This document shows positions 1-6,909 of a stretch of DNA of 14,850 bases, piece after piece. The notes beneath the pieces were generated by a model that worked only from the letters and a program-made list of their open reading frames with translations, was not told where the DNA came from and did not search any database. This DNA comes from Nitrososphaerota archaeon (GTDB lineage Archaea; Thermoproteota; Nitrososphaeria; Nitrososphaerales; Nitrosopumilaceae). The stretch covers positions 1 to 14,850 of the forward strand of contig JAGWGS010000012.1 of the NCBI GenBank assembly GCA_028867235.1, written 5' to 3'. Position numbers and translations under genes: made by a program. Positions within the stretch are counted from its first letter, which is position 1. Each line of letters opens with the position of its first letter.

Positions 1-171
1 CATATGCTTTGGGTGAACATCTCTAGGACCAAATACTCCTGCCAAGATCTTGTTCTTTCCAAATTCAATATATGCAGAGCCGTCTGCATTCTTTAGTACT
101 CCTACCTTAATTGAGATATCTCTAAGCTCATCTAATCTCCTACCATCACATCTTATTCCATCTTCAGTCAT
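1..171 (-). CDS. rrp41: Exosome complex RNase PH-like subunit Rrp41 (N-terminal part, cut by window edge)
   Basis: Rrp41 is the catalytic RNase PH-type subunit of the archaeal exosome, a cytoplasmic phosphorolytic 3'-5' RNA-degrading ring built with Rrp42 and capped by Rrp4. Only the first 57 residues are present. They match the family N-terminus closely: RCDGRRLDELR at residues 7-17, then GVLKNADGSAYIEFGKNKI, then the GPR motif followed by an HPKH stretch at the cut. The ATG at 171-169 overlaps the last 8 bases of rrp4, so the two are translationally coupled. The order SBDS-rrp4-rrp41 is the classic archaeal exosome superoperon; rrp42 would be expected just beyond the left edge. Identity is firm even though the catalytic region lies outside the window. 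Confidence 0.95.
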   Translation of the reverse strand, partial: MTEDGIRCDGRRLDELRDISIKVGVLKNADGSAYIEFGKNKILAGVFGPRDVHPKHM

Positions 172-868
172 TAATTGTGTCATTATTTTCACCATCTGGT
201 ACCCCAAGCATAGATTTGACTCTTTCAGTCAAATTTGGTGTATGCGCAAGGGCATCAATCATTTTCACTGCCTCTACTGCCTTTAATAATCCCTCGGAAT
301 CTTCACAAGAGATTACAACCCATCCATTTTGACCTATTGTTATAATTGCTTTAGTAGCCATTTCTATTGTTTGGATCATAGAACCACGTTTTCCAATTAA
401 TCTAGGCACTTTACTTGGAGAAATCTCTACTAGTTCTCCAGCTTCTATTTTACCAAGATCTCTGTCCTGTACAGTAAGGAGAGGATCCCTTGATCTATCA
501 AAATTAGCAATTCTTGTAGCGACTAAATCGCCTACATCAAGTCTCTGTTTTAATTCATCTTTAGTAGGAGAATAGTCTCTGCCAAAAACATCCTGAGCTG
601 GTAAAAATCCTACAAAGCAAGAATTAATATCAAATTCCCAAGATAACGGAGATGTTCCTATTACTTTGCCAATAACCAAGTCATTTGTCTTTGGCATGTA
701 TCCTCCAGTGAGAGGTATGACTTTAACAGAATTATCGAAAATTTCAGATATGCCTACACATGTTGAGATCATCCTATCTCCATCTTGGTACACATTTTGT
801 TCAGGTCGAAGAGGTCCAGTTGCTATAACGTCACCTGGAATAACATATCTTCTTTTTACATCCATCAT
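164..868 (-). CDS. rrp4: Exosome RNA-binding cap subunit Rrp4
   Basis: Rrp4 sits on top of the archaeal exosome ring and guides RNA substrates into it. The 234-residue length fits the family. It shows the three expected parts: an N-terminal domain with the VIPGD motif (residues 9-13), an S1 domain at roughly 60-135, and a KH domain at about 145-205 with the GKRG loop at 159-162, whose GxxG form contacts RNA. Two adjacent ATG codons are available. The first (868) gives an ATGA overlap with the SBDS stop and is chosen for that reason; the second would remove one residue. It lies between SBDS and rrp41, overlapping both, so it is cotranscribed with them. Confidence 0.95.
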   Translation of the reverse strand: MMDVKRRYVIPGDVIATGPLRPEQNVYQDGDRMISTCVGISEIFDNSVKVIPLTGGYMPKTNDLVIGKVIGTSPLSWEFDINSCFVGFLPAQDVFGRDYSPTKDELKQRLDVGDLVATRIANFDRSRDPLLTVQDRDLGKIEAGELVEISPSKVPRLIGKRGSMIQTIEMATKAIITIGQNGWVVISCEDSEGLLKAVEAVKMIDALAHTPNLTERVKSMLGVPDGENNDTIND

Positions 869-1569
869 TTTGCAACCTCAATAGAAGCAGTACCTTTTGT
901 TACAGAACCTAATCTATCCATTACATTTGCCCTTGCCGCCGCCGGTATATCTAGTATTACTTTAAGTGCACCATTTGATTGCCATTCTTCTTTTTTCAAA
1001 GTTCCAAAAGATTTCAAGACAGTGTAGGATTGAGCTGCAAATTGTGCCGGTACTAAAATTTCAAGAAGCATATTTTCAGACTTTAATGGAATTATAGATC
1101 GAAGTTGTTCAAGTATTTCTTTTATCTGCTCATCAGTATTTCTAAAAGGATCAACTGACACTCTTGCATCATCCATGGCTTGTTCTATTCTAAGTGGAGG
1201 ATGTGGTAGATGAGATCGTGGGTCTACGTATGTTTTTGAGATAAAGTCCACAATTTGTTTGCGCTTTTCTGATACCATTTTTCTTCGCTGATCAGTGGTG
1301 AGATTTAGATCTCCTTTTTGGAGCATTATTGTTGCAACCGCAACAGAATCTGTTGTTTTGAATGCTTTCATGAGTTTTTCAGTAGATGCTCTGGTGCCTT
1401 TATTAGAATCAGAGTAAATTTCATCAGAAATTAAGACGCCTGAAATGTCCTTACGCTTACCTAGTTTAAACTCCAGAGCAGGATCTGGCTTTACCAATAT
1501 CTCGAATTTTTCTCCTTCCACTGAGAATCTTACAATTGTTACTTTTGTATCCATAATTGGGGTATTCAT
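865..1569 (-). CDS. sbds: Ribosome maturation protein SBDS (Sdo1 homologue)
   Basis: SBDS family proteins act in late maturation of the large ribosomal subunit, releasing the anti-association factor aIF6 together with an EF-2-like GTPase. The 234 residues have the archaeal length. Domain I (about 1-95) contains SDSNKGTRAS and the family motif LQKGDLNLTTDQRR (83-96). Domain II follows with a histidine/proline-rich stretch and RIEQAMDDARVSVDPFR (127-143). Domain III is the C-terminal ferredoxin-like fold. It is first in the exosome operon; its TGA overlaps the rrp4 ATG. The ATG at 1569 is used here; an internal ATG at 1554 gives a slightly shorter form and cannot be excluded. The gene is divergent from rpo3 across 70 bases. 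Confidence 0.95.
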   Translation of the reverse strand: MNTPIMDTKVTIVRFSVEGEKFEILVKPDPALEFKLGKRKDISGVLISDEIYSDSNKGTRASTEKLMKAFKTTDSVAVATIMLQKGDLNLTTDQRRKMVSEKRKQIVDFISKTYVDPRSHLPHPPLRIEQAMDDARVSVDPFRNTDEQIKEILEQLRSIIPLKSENMLLEILVPAQFAAQSYTVLKSFGTLKKEEWQSNGALKVILDIPAAARANVMDRLGSVTKGTASIEVAK

Positions 1570-1639
1570 GCTAGGTATTTATCTATAAAGAAAAACTCGC
1601 TAGATTTTTATTTGGAATTTTAGCCTTTTTTCATAAGAT
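1570..1639. promoter_or_regulatory. Divergent promoter region between SBDS and rpo3
   Basis: This 70-base AT-rich gap separates two operons that point away from each other, so both promoters must lie here or inside the genes. An A/T run around 1604-1613 is the best TATA-like candidate, about 31 bases before the rpo3 TTG and about 40 before the SBDS ATG on the other strand. A second candidate, CTATAAAG, lies near 1583-1590. Assignment of either box to a gene is tentative. Confidence 0.4.
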
Positions 1640-2275
1640 TTGACTTCTTTAGAAATTGTTCAAGAAAGTGGTAACAATATGGTTGTCAAGTTAAAGGACA
1701 TACCTGTTCAATACGCTAACGCACTTAGGAGAATCTGTCTAGCAGGAATTCCCACATTTGCAGTTGATGATGTTGTAATTATCGAAAATTCTTCAGTTTT
1801 ACCAGATGAAGGAGTAGCACATAGGCTTGCAATGGTACCACTTAGAACAGATCTATCAAGATTTGTGGAACCGTCAGCATGTGATTGCCACAGTGAACTT
1901 GGATGTAGCAGATGCAGGGTATTACTTGTACTAGATTCAGGCAGTTCTGATACAACACGTACTATCACATCAGCAGAGATCAGTTCAGAAGACGAAGTTG
2001 TCAAGCCAGTCAGTCCAAACATTCCAATTGTTGCACTAGCTCCAAGTCAGAAATTAAAAGTGGAGGCATATGCAAGACTAGGCAGAGGTAATGATCACGC
2101 AAAATGGAACTCTGCAACAATAGCAATCCTTACTGCTACAAATAATCCAAATGAGCACATTTTAACTATAGAAACTACAGGCAGTCTAACTCCAAAAGAA
2201 GTACTTCGCGCTTCAATTGAAGAATTAGAAAAGAGATTAGACGAGTTCCAAAAGAATCTAGCCACCCTGGGCTGA
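1640..2275 (+). CDS. rpo3: DNA-directed RNA polymerase subunit Rpo3 (subunit D)
   Basis: Rpo3 (RpoD, homologous to Rpb3 and bacterial alpha) pairs with Rpo11 to form the assembly platform of archaeal RNA polymerase. Visible signatures are NALRRICLAGIPTFAVDDV near residues 27-45, the EGVAHRLAMVPLR segment (57-69) and GRGNDHAKW (148-156). Cysteines at 81, 83, 89 and 92 form a C-x-C-x5-C-x2-C loop like the zinc loop of Rpb3. At 211 residues it is shorter than archaeal D subunits that carry an inserted ferredoxin-like Fe-S domain: here HAKW runs straight into the last beta strands, so that domain is absent. The start is TTG at 1640; an in-frame TAA immediately upstream (1634-1636) excludes any longer form. 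It heads the ribosomal-protein cluster. Confidence 0.95.
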   Translation: MTSLEIVQESGNNMVVKLKDIPVQYANALRRICLAGIPTFAVDDVVIIENSSVLPDEGVAHRLAMVPLRTDLSRFVEPSACDCHSELGCSRCRVLLVLDSGSSDTTRTITSAEISSEDEVVKPVSPNIPIVALAPSQKLKVEAYARLGRGNDHAKWNSATIAILTATNNPNEHILTIETTGSLTPKEVLRASIEELEKRLDEFQKNLATLG

Positions 2276-2281
2276 GCATCA

Positions 2282-2293
2282 TATATTATATTT
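2282..2293 (+). promoter_or_regulatory. TATA-like element before rpl18e
   Basis: The 42-base gap between rpo3 and rpl18e contains an A/T-only run (TATATTATATTT) centred about 31 bases before the rpl18e ATG. That distance suits an archaeal TATA box with a very short leader, so the ribosomal-protein genes may have their own start of transcription besides read-through from rpo3. Position is the only support. Confidence 0.45.
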
Positions 2294-2317
2294 GGGTAAA
2301 AGTGGGCAATATTACAC

Positions 2318-2665
2318 ATGACTAATCAAGTTGTCATTCAAATGGTTAACACTTTGCGGGTAGCTTCAAAGAAGAACAAGGCTCCAATATGGGAAAGACT
2401 AGCAGATCTAGCTTTGAAACCCACAAGAGCAAAGAGGACGATGAATTTGGGTCAAATTGATAGACTTGCAGCAGACAATGATGTCATCATAGTCCCAGGT
2501 AAAGTTTTAGGAACTGGAAACCTGTCACACAAAATCACATTATGTTCATTTTCAATATCAACCACAGGTGCAAAAAAAGTAACTGCATCAGGCGGAAAAG
2601 TATTAGACATATCTCAAATAATTAAAAATCATCCAACAGGAAAAGGAGTGAAAATAATTGGCTAA
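2318..2665 (+). CDS. rpl18e: Large ribosomal subunit protein eL18 (L18e)
   Basis: This is the archaeal/eukaryotic L18e protein of the 50S subunit, a member of the L15/L18e fold. The 115-residue length is normal for archaea. Recognisable segments are the N-terminal helix with KNKAPIWERLADLALKP (residues 19-35), the VIIVPGKVLGTGNL stretch, and the C-terminal GKGVKIIG. The ATG at 2318 follows a possible promoter. Its stop overlaps the TTG of rpl13 by 8 bases, so the two are translationally coupled. Position between rpo3 and rpl13 is the conserved archaeal order. Confidence 0.96.
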   Translation: MTNQVVIQMVNTLRVASKKNKAPIWERLADLALKPTRAKRTMNLGQIDRLAADNDVIIVPGKVLGTGNLSHKITLCSFSISTTGAKKVTASGGKVLDISQIIKNHPTGKGVKIIG

Positions 2666-3131
2666 ACAAGTTTCCGAAGTAAAATCAGAGAATACCGCAC
2701 CACAGACAATCATAGTTGATGGTTCAAACATGATAGCAGGCAGATTGTGCTCTCATGTTGCAAAACTCCTCATAAAAGGAAACAGAGTATCAATTGTAAA
2801 TTCAGAGAACATTATGCTTTCTGGAGATAGAGATGCAATAATTGAACAATATAGAAAATTCCTAGAGATTGCAAGTATTAACAATCCAAAATTTGGTCCA
2901 TTTCACCCTCGTAGACCAGACACGATCATAAGCAGAATGGTTAGAGGCATGCTACCAAAGAACAAGCCTTCAGGCAAGACATCCCTGAAGAGACTAAGAG
3001 CATATCTTGGAGTACCAAATGAATTAAGATCCAAAAAGACAACACAGTTTGAAGATGCTAAAATTAGAAGACCTTCTCCATATTATACAACTCTTGGAGA
3101 ACTTGGCAGAATGGTAGGGTGGCACGAATAA
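2658..3131 (+). CDS. rpl13: Large ribosomal subunit protein uL13 (L13)
   Basis: uL13 is a 50S ribosomal protein. The core begins near residue 17 with TIIVDGSNMIAGRLCSHVAKLL, followed by GNRVSIVNSENIMLSGDRD and the family segment GPFHPRRPDTIISRMVRGMLP (80-100), with KTSLKRLRAYLGVP later. The protein has 157 residues. The first 16 or so (rich in Glu, Ser and Lys) are an extension before the conserved core. The TTG start at 2658 overlaps the rpl18e stop; the only nearby ATG (residue 25) lies inside the conserved core and is too late. The stop overlaps the start of rps9. Confidence 0.95.
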   Translation: MAKQVSEVKSENTAPQTIIVDGSNMIAGRLCSHVAKLLIKGNRVSIVNSENIMLSGDRDAIIEQYRKFLEIASINNPKFGPFHPRRPDTIISRMVRGMLPKNKPSGKTSLKRLRAYLGVPNELRSKKTTQFEDAKIRRPSPYYTTLGELGRMVGWHE

Positions 3132-3574
3132 TGGTTAAACTAGAAAGTTACTATGCATCAAGAAAGACTGCCCGTGCACATGCTTTCATTACAAAAGGAG
3201 CAGGCCGAGTAAGAATTAACAACATTCCAGTAGAAATGGTTCAACAAGAAGTGGCACGTGAAGTGATGTTAGGACCACTAGAAGTTGCAGGAGACATTAG
3301 AAACAAGATAGATCTTTCAGTAAGAGTCAAGGGAGGAGGTTTCATGGGACAATCATATGCAAGCGCAATTGCAATATCACGAGCCATGACAGGGTGGACA
3401 AAAACAAGGAAAGAACCAAAAGATCATCCACTTACAAGAACAGTTAGAGAAGATCTCAGAAAACGATTGAATGATTATGACAAACACTTGCTAAGTGGCG
3501 ACGATAGAAGAAAAGAACCAAAGAAATTTGGTGGCCCAGGCGCTAGAAGAAGAAAACAAAAGTCTTACAGATAG
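3131..3574 (+). CDS. rps9: Small ribosomal subunit protein uS9 (S9)
   Basis: uS9 belongs to the head of the 30S subunit; its C-terminal tail reaches the P-site tRNA. The characteristic parts are SRKTARAHAFITKGAGRVRIN near the N-terminus, KGGGFMGQSYASAIAISRAM in the middle, and the basic tail RRRKQKSYR ending in arginine, the family hallmark. The ATG at 3131 shares one base with the rpl13 TAA (TAATG), and a GGGTGG run lies about 8 bases upstream, so I favour it. An in-frame GTG at 3119 would add four residues and is a real alternative. It is followed after 2 bases by the nucleotidyltransferase gene. Confidence 0.95.
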   Translation: MVKLESYYASRKTARAHAFITKGAGRVRINNIPVEMVQQEVAREVMLGPLEVAGDIRNKIDLSVRVKGGGFMGQSYASAIAISRAMTGWTKTRKEPKDHPLTRTVREDLRKRLNDYDKHLLSGDDRRKEPKKFGGPGARRRKQKSYR

Positions 3575-3576
3575 CT

Positions 3577-4308
3577 TTGAAAGCTGTAATTTTGGCAGGA
3601 GGCCGCGGTACACGCGGAAGGCCATTTACAGATTATATTCCAAAAGCAATGATTCCAGTCCAAGGACGACCTTTGGTATATCATATTGTCAAATACCTAT
3701 CAAAATTTAACATCATAGATGAGATAATCATATTAGGCGATTTTACAGGCATTGGAAAACAAATAGAAAAGTATTTTGAAAATCACATCTCAGTTAAAAA
3801 ACCAATCAAATTCATCCAGGACTCACAGAGTGGTACAGGAGGAGATCTAGTACATCTCAAGACAACATTAGATAAGAGTGGTGATTTTCTTCTCTGGTTT
3901 GTAGATAACTTGTGTCCAATAGACATAGACAATTTGCATCAATTTCACAAAGATTCCAGAGTAGATGCAACAATTGCAGTAAGAAGATACAGAAAAGAAG
4001 AGACAGGTTTTGCAATAGTCAAGGATGGAATAATTCAAGAGTTCAAAGAAAAACCAACCATAGAACTGCAGATGGCTGAATGTCTTGGAATATACATTAT
4101 TAATTCCAAAATAATCGATACAATCAAGACGAAAAAACAAAGAAAAAAGAGCTTGAATTTGTCGTATGATATTTTGCAGCCATTATCAAAGAAAGGAAAC
4201 ATTGCAGCATATGACATTGGAAAAACTCAGTGGCTTGATATTGATTCCCCTACACGCGTAGAAAGAAACAAAGAATTGATAGGCGCCTTAATAAAGAAAC
4301 TAGATTAG
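3577..4308 (+). CDS. Sugar-phosphate nucleotidyltransferase (NDP-sugar pyrophosphorylase family)
   Basis: Enzymes of this family join a sugar 1-phosphate to a nucleoside triphosphate, making an activated NDP-sugar for glycan or glycolipid synthesis in the cytoplasm. The N-terminus carries the nucleotide-binding signature AVILAGGRGTRGRPFTDYIP (residues 3-22) with the catalytic lysine in the following PKAM. Other family points are QSGTGGDL (84-91), a metal-binding-type Asp at 110, EKP (158-160) and a final WLDIDSP (219-225). The usual L after GTR is Gly here. At 243 residues it holds only the catalytic domain, with no left-handed helix or acetyltransferase domain. The TTG start lies 2 bases after rps9, so it is cotranscribed with ribosomal genes. 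The stop overlaps leuD on the other strand. The sugar and nucleotide cannot be told. Confidence 0.88.
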   Translation: MKAVILAGGRGTRGRPFTDYIPKAMIPVQGRPLVYHIVKYLSKFNIIDEIIILGDFTGIGKQIEKYFENHISVKKPIKFIQDSQSGTGGDLVHLKTTLDKSGDFLLWFVDNLCPIDIDNLHQFHKDSRVDATIAVRRYRKEETGFAIVKDGIIQEFKEKPTIELQMAECLGIYIINSKIIDTIKTKKQRKKSLNLSYDILQPLSKKGNIAAYDIGKTQWLDIDSPTRVERNKELIGALIKKLD

Positions 4309-4877
4309 ATCTTGTGAGCTTTTTCATATTGCACAATTTGTTTTTCATGCAATAGCGTCATTGCGATGTCATCAAGACCTTCAAGCAGAATTTTTTTCCA
4401 GTGTGGTTCGATATCAAAAGACATGGACAAACCATCTGCACGTATAGATTGATTTTCCAGGTCCACCTCAATTTCAGACTTGACTGAGAATAGTTTCTGT
4501 AGAGATTCTTCAGACACCTTGATAGGCAAGACTCCATTTTTGAAACAATTGTTATAAAAAATATCTGCAAACGAGGTAGATATTACGACTTTGAAGCCGT
4601 AATCATCAAGTGCCCATACAGCATGTTCACGACTTGAACCACAACCAAAGTTGTCTCTGGCAAGCAAGATCTTGGAATTTTTGTATTTAGAATCATTTAG
4701 GATGAAATCTTTTCTTGGTATGCCTTCTTTTTCATATCTCCAATCGTAAAACAAGTATTGACCAAATCCAGTTCTCTGGACTAGTTTTAGAAATTGTTTA
4801 GGTACTATTTGGTCAGTATCAACATTTACTTTATCAAGCGGTGTAGCAATGCTCTTTATTTTTTTGAATGGTTCCAT
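4305..4877 (-). CDS. leuD: 3-isopropylmalate dehydratase small subunit, bacterial type
   Basis: LeuD is the swivelling small subunit of 3-isopropylmalate isomerase, the second committed step of leucine synthesis. The 190-residue protein has the longer bacterial form: PLDKVNVDTDQIVPKQFLK (residues 13-31), then RTGFGQYLFYDWRY as the substrate loop, GCGSSREHAVWAL (78-90), and the segment SFADIFYNNCFKNGVLPI. These are features of the bacterial LeuD rather than of the short archaeal type encoded at 6427-6909. The ATG at 4877 is one base from the leuC stop, so the two subunits are made together. Its stop codon overlaps that of the convergent nucleotidyltransferase gene by 4 bases. Substrate is inferred from family resemblance. 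Confidence 0.93.
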   Translation of the reverse strand: MEPFKKIKSIATPLDKVNVDTDQIVPKQFLKLVQRTGFGQYLFYDWRYEKEGIPRKDFILNDSKYKNSKILLARDNFGCGSSREHAVWALDDYGFKVVISTSFADIFYNNCFKNGVLPIKVSEESLQKLFSVKSEIEVDLENQSIRADGLSMSFDIEPHWKKILLEGLDDIAMTLLHEKQIVQYEKAHKI

Positions 4878-4878
4878 G

Positions 4879-6291
4879 TTAGTTCAAATCCAATTCTCGC
4901 ACATCTACAAAGTGTCCATAAATTGCAGCTGCTGCAGCCATCACAGGGCTTACAAGATGAGTTCTGCCTCCAGCACCTTGTCTTCCTTCAAAGTTTCTAT
5001 TTGAAGTACTAGCACATCTTTCTCCTGCTTTTAAGATATCAGGATTCATACCAAGACACATACTACACCCAGATTCTCTCCATTCAAATCCAGCATCCTT
5101 GAATATTTTATCCAGTCCAAGCTCTTCTGCATTTTTCTTTACAAGTTGAGATCCTGGAACAACCATTGCTCGTACCTTTGGAGACACTTTTCTTCCTTTG
5201 ACAATTTTGGCAGCCTCCATTAGGTCTTCAAGCCTGGAATTAGTACATGATCCTATGAATACTCTATCAATTGCAATATCAGTAATTGCAGTGCCAGGCT
5301 TGAGACCCATATACTGTAATGCTTTTTCAGCACCTTTTTCTTGTTCAGCGTTACCTTTTCCATACTCTGTAGGAAATGGTATATTTTCAGTAACATCGCT
5401 AGTCATGGCCGGATTTGTTCCCCAGCTTACCTGCGGTGCAATATTATCAGCATGTAGTGTAAAGGATTTGTCAAATTTTGCCCCACTGTCTGTTTTTAGG
5501 TTTTCACGCCACATATTCACATATTCCTCATAATTTTTTGGAACGTATCTTCTTCCACGCAAGTATTCGAATGTTTTTTCATCAGGTGCAACCAGTCCTG
5601 CTCGTGCACCTGCTTCTATAGACATGTTACATATTGTCATTCTCTGTTCCATTGTCAACTCAGATATTGTATCACCGCGATACTCAATTACCGTTCCTGT
5701 TCCTCCTGCTGTTCCAATTTTTTTAATTATTGATAAAATGATATCCTTGGCTGTTATTGCATGTGGATTTTTTCTCTTTCCAGAAATGTTGATTTCAAAA
5801 GTTTTTGGTTTTTCCATCATTATGCACTGGGTTGCAAGAACGTGCTCAACATCACTTGTTCCTATCCCAAAAGCAAGTGCACCAAATGCGCCGTGTGTTG
5901 ATGTATGACTATCACCACAAACAATAGTGGTACCAGGAAGTGTAATACCAAGTTCAGGACCTATCACATGAACTATTCCTTGGTTTGGACTGTTGATATC
6001 AAATAATGTAATTCCAAATTCTTTACAGTTTTTCTCAAGTGTTTTGATCTGGATTGCCGATGTTTGATCAATTATGGGCAAGGACCTATCACTTGTAGGT
6101 ACATTGTGATCCATTGTTGCAAACGTAAGATCGGTACGTCTTACTTTTCGTTTGTTAATTCGTAGTCCGTCAAATGCCTGTGGAGATGTTACCTCATGTA
6201 CAAGGTGTCTATCTACATAAAGTAGAGAGCGGCCATTTTCTTGTACTATTACATGAGAGTCCCAAATCTTTTCAAAAAGTGTCTGCGGCAT
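4879..6291 (-). CDS. leuC: 3-isopropylmalate dehydratase large subunit, bacterial type
   Basis: LeuC carries the [4Fe-4S] cluster and, with LeuD, converts 2-isopropylmalate to 3-isopropylmalate through dehydration and rehydration. The 470 residues are the length of the bacterial enzyme. Visible motifs are VDRHLVHEVTSPQAFDGLR (26-44), MDHNVPT (60-66), CGDSHTSTHGAFGALAFGIG (125-144), SCTNSRLEDL (348-357) and GCSMCLGMNPD (408-418); Cys349, Cys409 and Cys412 are the expected cluster ligands. The ATG at 6291 follows a TATA-like element and an inverted repeat in the 135-base gap upstream, so leuC-leuD may be expressed apart from the archaeal-type pair. Close match to the bacterial form suggests old acquisition from bacteria; base composition gives no obvious sign of recent transfer. 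Confidence 0.95.
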   Translation of the reverse strand: MPQTLFEKIWDSHVIVQENGRSLLYVDRHLVHEVTSPQAFDGLRINKRKVRRTDLTFATMDHNVPTSDRSLPIIDQTSAIQIKTLEKNCKEFGITLFDINSPNQGIVHVIGPELGITLPGTTIVCGDSHTSTHGAFGALAFGIGTSDVEHVLATQCIMMEKPKTFEINISGKRKNPHAITAKDIILSIIKKIGTAGGTGTVIEYRGDTISELTMEQRMTICNMSIEAGARAGLVAPDEKTFEYLRGRRYVPKNYEEYVNMWRENLKTDSGAKFDKSFTLHADNIAPQVSWGTNPAMTSDVTENIPFPTEYGKGNAEQEKGAEKALQYMGLKPGTAITDIAIDRVFIGSCTNSRLEDLMEAAKIVKGRKVSPKVRAMVVPGSQLVKKNAEELGLDKIFKDAGFEWRESGCSMCLGMNPDILKAGERCASTSNRNFEGRQGAGGRTHLVSPVMAAAAAIYGHFVDVRELDLN

Positions 6292-6296
6292 TTAGA

Positions 6297-6311
6297 TAAT
6301 GATTGTCATTA
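6297..6311. promoter_or_regulatory. 15-base inverted repeat at the leuC start: candidate operator
   Basis: TAATGA-TTG-TCATTA is a perfect palindrome with 6-base arms and a 3-base centre. It lies 5 bases before the leuC ATG, between the likely TATA element and the start codon. That is where a repressor such as an Lrp/AsnC-type regulator of amino-acid genes would block initiation. Regulator identity is a guess; only the symmetry and position are seen. Confidence 0.45.
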
Positions 6312-6316
6312 CCGGA

Positions 6317-6335
6317 GATATAATAGTATAAAATA
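6317..6335 (-). promoter_or_regulatory. TATA-like region for leuC-leuD
   Basis: On the minus strand this region reads ATTTTATAC followed by TATTATATC, two overlapping A/T-rich elements centred about 39 and 29 bases before the leuC ATG. The nearer one would give a nearly leaderless mRNA, consistent with other genes in the window. It supports a promoter inside the four-gene isomerase cluster. Confidence 0.45.
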
Positions 6336-6376
6336 CAAATCTATGCCCTAGTCTAATCCAGATTTCATTATACCAC

Positions 6377-6429
6377 TAGATGTCTGTATTAGTAACGCAA
6401 ATGAATAATCAGTATTTTCTAGACATCTA
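6377..6429 (-). repeat. 9-base inverted repeat spanning the end of the archaeal-type small-subunit gene
   Basis: TAGATGTCT at 6377-6385 and its exact reverse complement AGACATCTA at 6421-6429 are separated by 35 bases. The right arm includes the stop codon of the small-subunit gene. In the minus-strand transcript this would form a stem at the 3' end of that gene, perhaps affecting termination or stability before the leuC promoter. No T-run terminator follows directly, so the role is open. Confidence 0.35.
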
Positions 6430-6909
6430 TGGTTTATAGTTAAAAAGTCCACCTGCTTCTACTATCTTACCTATAATGTCTGGGAAAGGCTTCATTTTGT
6501 ACACCTTATTCTTGGTAAGATTTGTGATCTCGTTTTTAGATATGTCAACTTCTAGTGAATCGCTATCAGATATGTCCCTGTATGCACTTTCGTCAATCTC
6601 TATAGGTAGTAAAAATGCCCCATCTACTGCATTTCTGTAGAATATTCTTGCAAAAGACAAGGCAAGTACTGCTTTTATTCCTGAATAAGATAGAGCTATA
6701 GGAGCATGTTCTCTTGAGGAACCACATCCAAAGTTTTTCCCTGCTACAATAAAGTCTCCAGGTTTTACTCTTTTGTGAAAGTCTTTATCGAGTCCTTCCA
6801 TAGCGTGTGTTGCAAGTTCTGCATAGTCATGAATCTTAAGATATGGACCTGGTAGTATTACATCAGTATCGATGTTATCCCGTTCATATTTTATTACAGA
6901 ACCTTTCAT
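6427..6909 (-). CDS. Aconitase-family small subunit, archaeal type (3-isopropylmalate dehydratase or homoaconitase)
   Basis: This is the small partner of the large subunit at 6906-8177; its ATG overlaps that gene's TGA (ATGA). The 160-residue length is that of archaeal LeuD/HacB. Motifs seen are DNIDTDVILPGPYLKI (11-26), GKNFGCGSSREHAPIAL (57-73), SFARIFYRNAVDGAFLLP (85-102) and a closing EAGGLFNY. In methanogen enzymes the loop after the PG motif tells substrate: YLRT in homoaconitase and YLV-type in 3-isopropylmalate isomerase. Here it is YLKI (23-26), which fits neither exactly; the basic Lys replaces the homoaconitase Arg. Because a complete bacterial-type leuCD follows, this pair may serve homoaconitate (lysine by the alpha-aminoadipate route) or another 2-oxoacid extension. 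Family sure, substrate not. Confidence 0.85.
   Translation of the reverse strand: MKGSVIKYERDNIDTDVILPGPYLKIHDYAELATHAMEGLDKDFHKRVKPGDFIVAGKNFGCGSSREHAPIALSYSGIKAVLALSFARIFYRNAVDGAFLLPIEIDESAYRDISDSDSLEVDISKNEITNLTKNKVYKMKPFPDIIGKIVEAGGLFNYKP

Noticed and set aside
50..286. Plus-strand open frame of 78 codons over the rrp4/rrp41 junction
   Set aside because: It is antisense to two well conserved exosome genes and shows no protein-like pattern.
5198..5533. Plus-strand open frame of 111 codons inside leuC
   Set aside because: It lies opposite a fully conserved LeuC sequence, its translation has no family character, and no promoter precedes it; it is a shadow frame.
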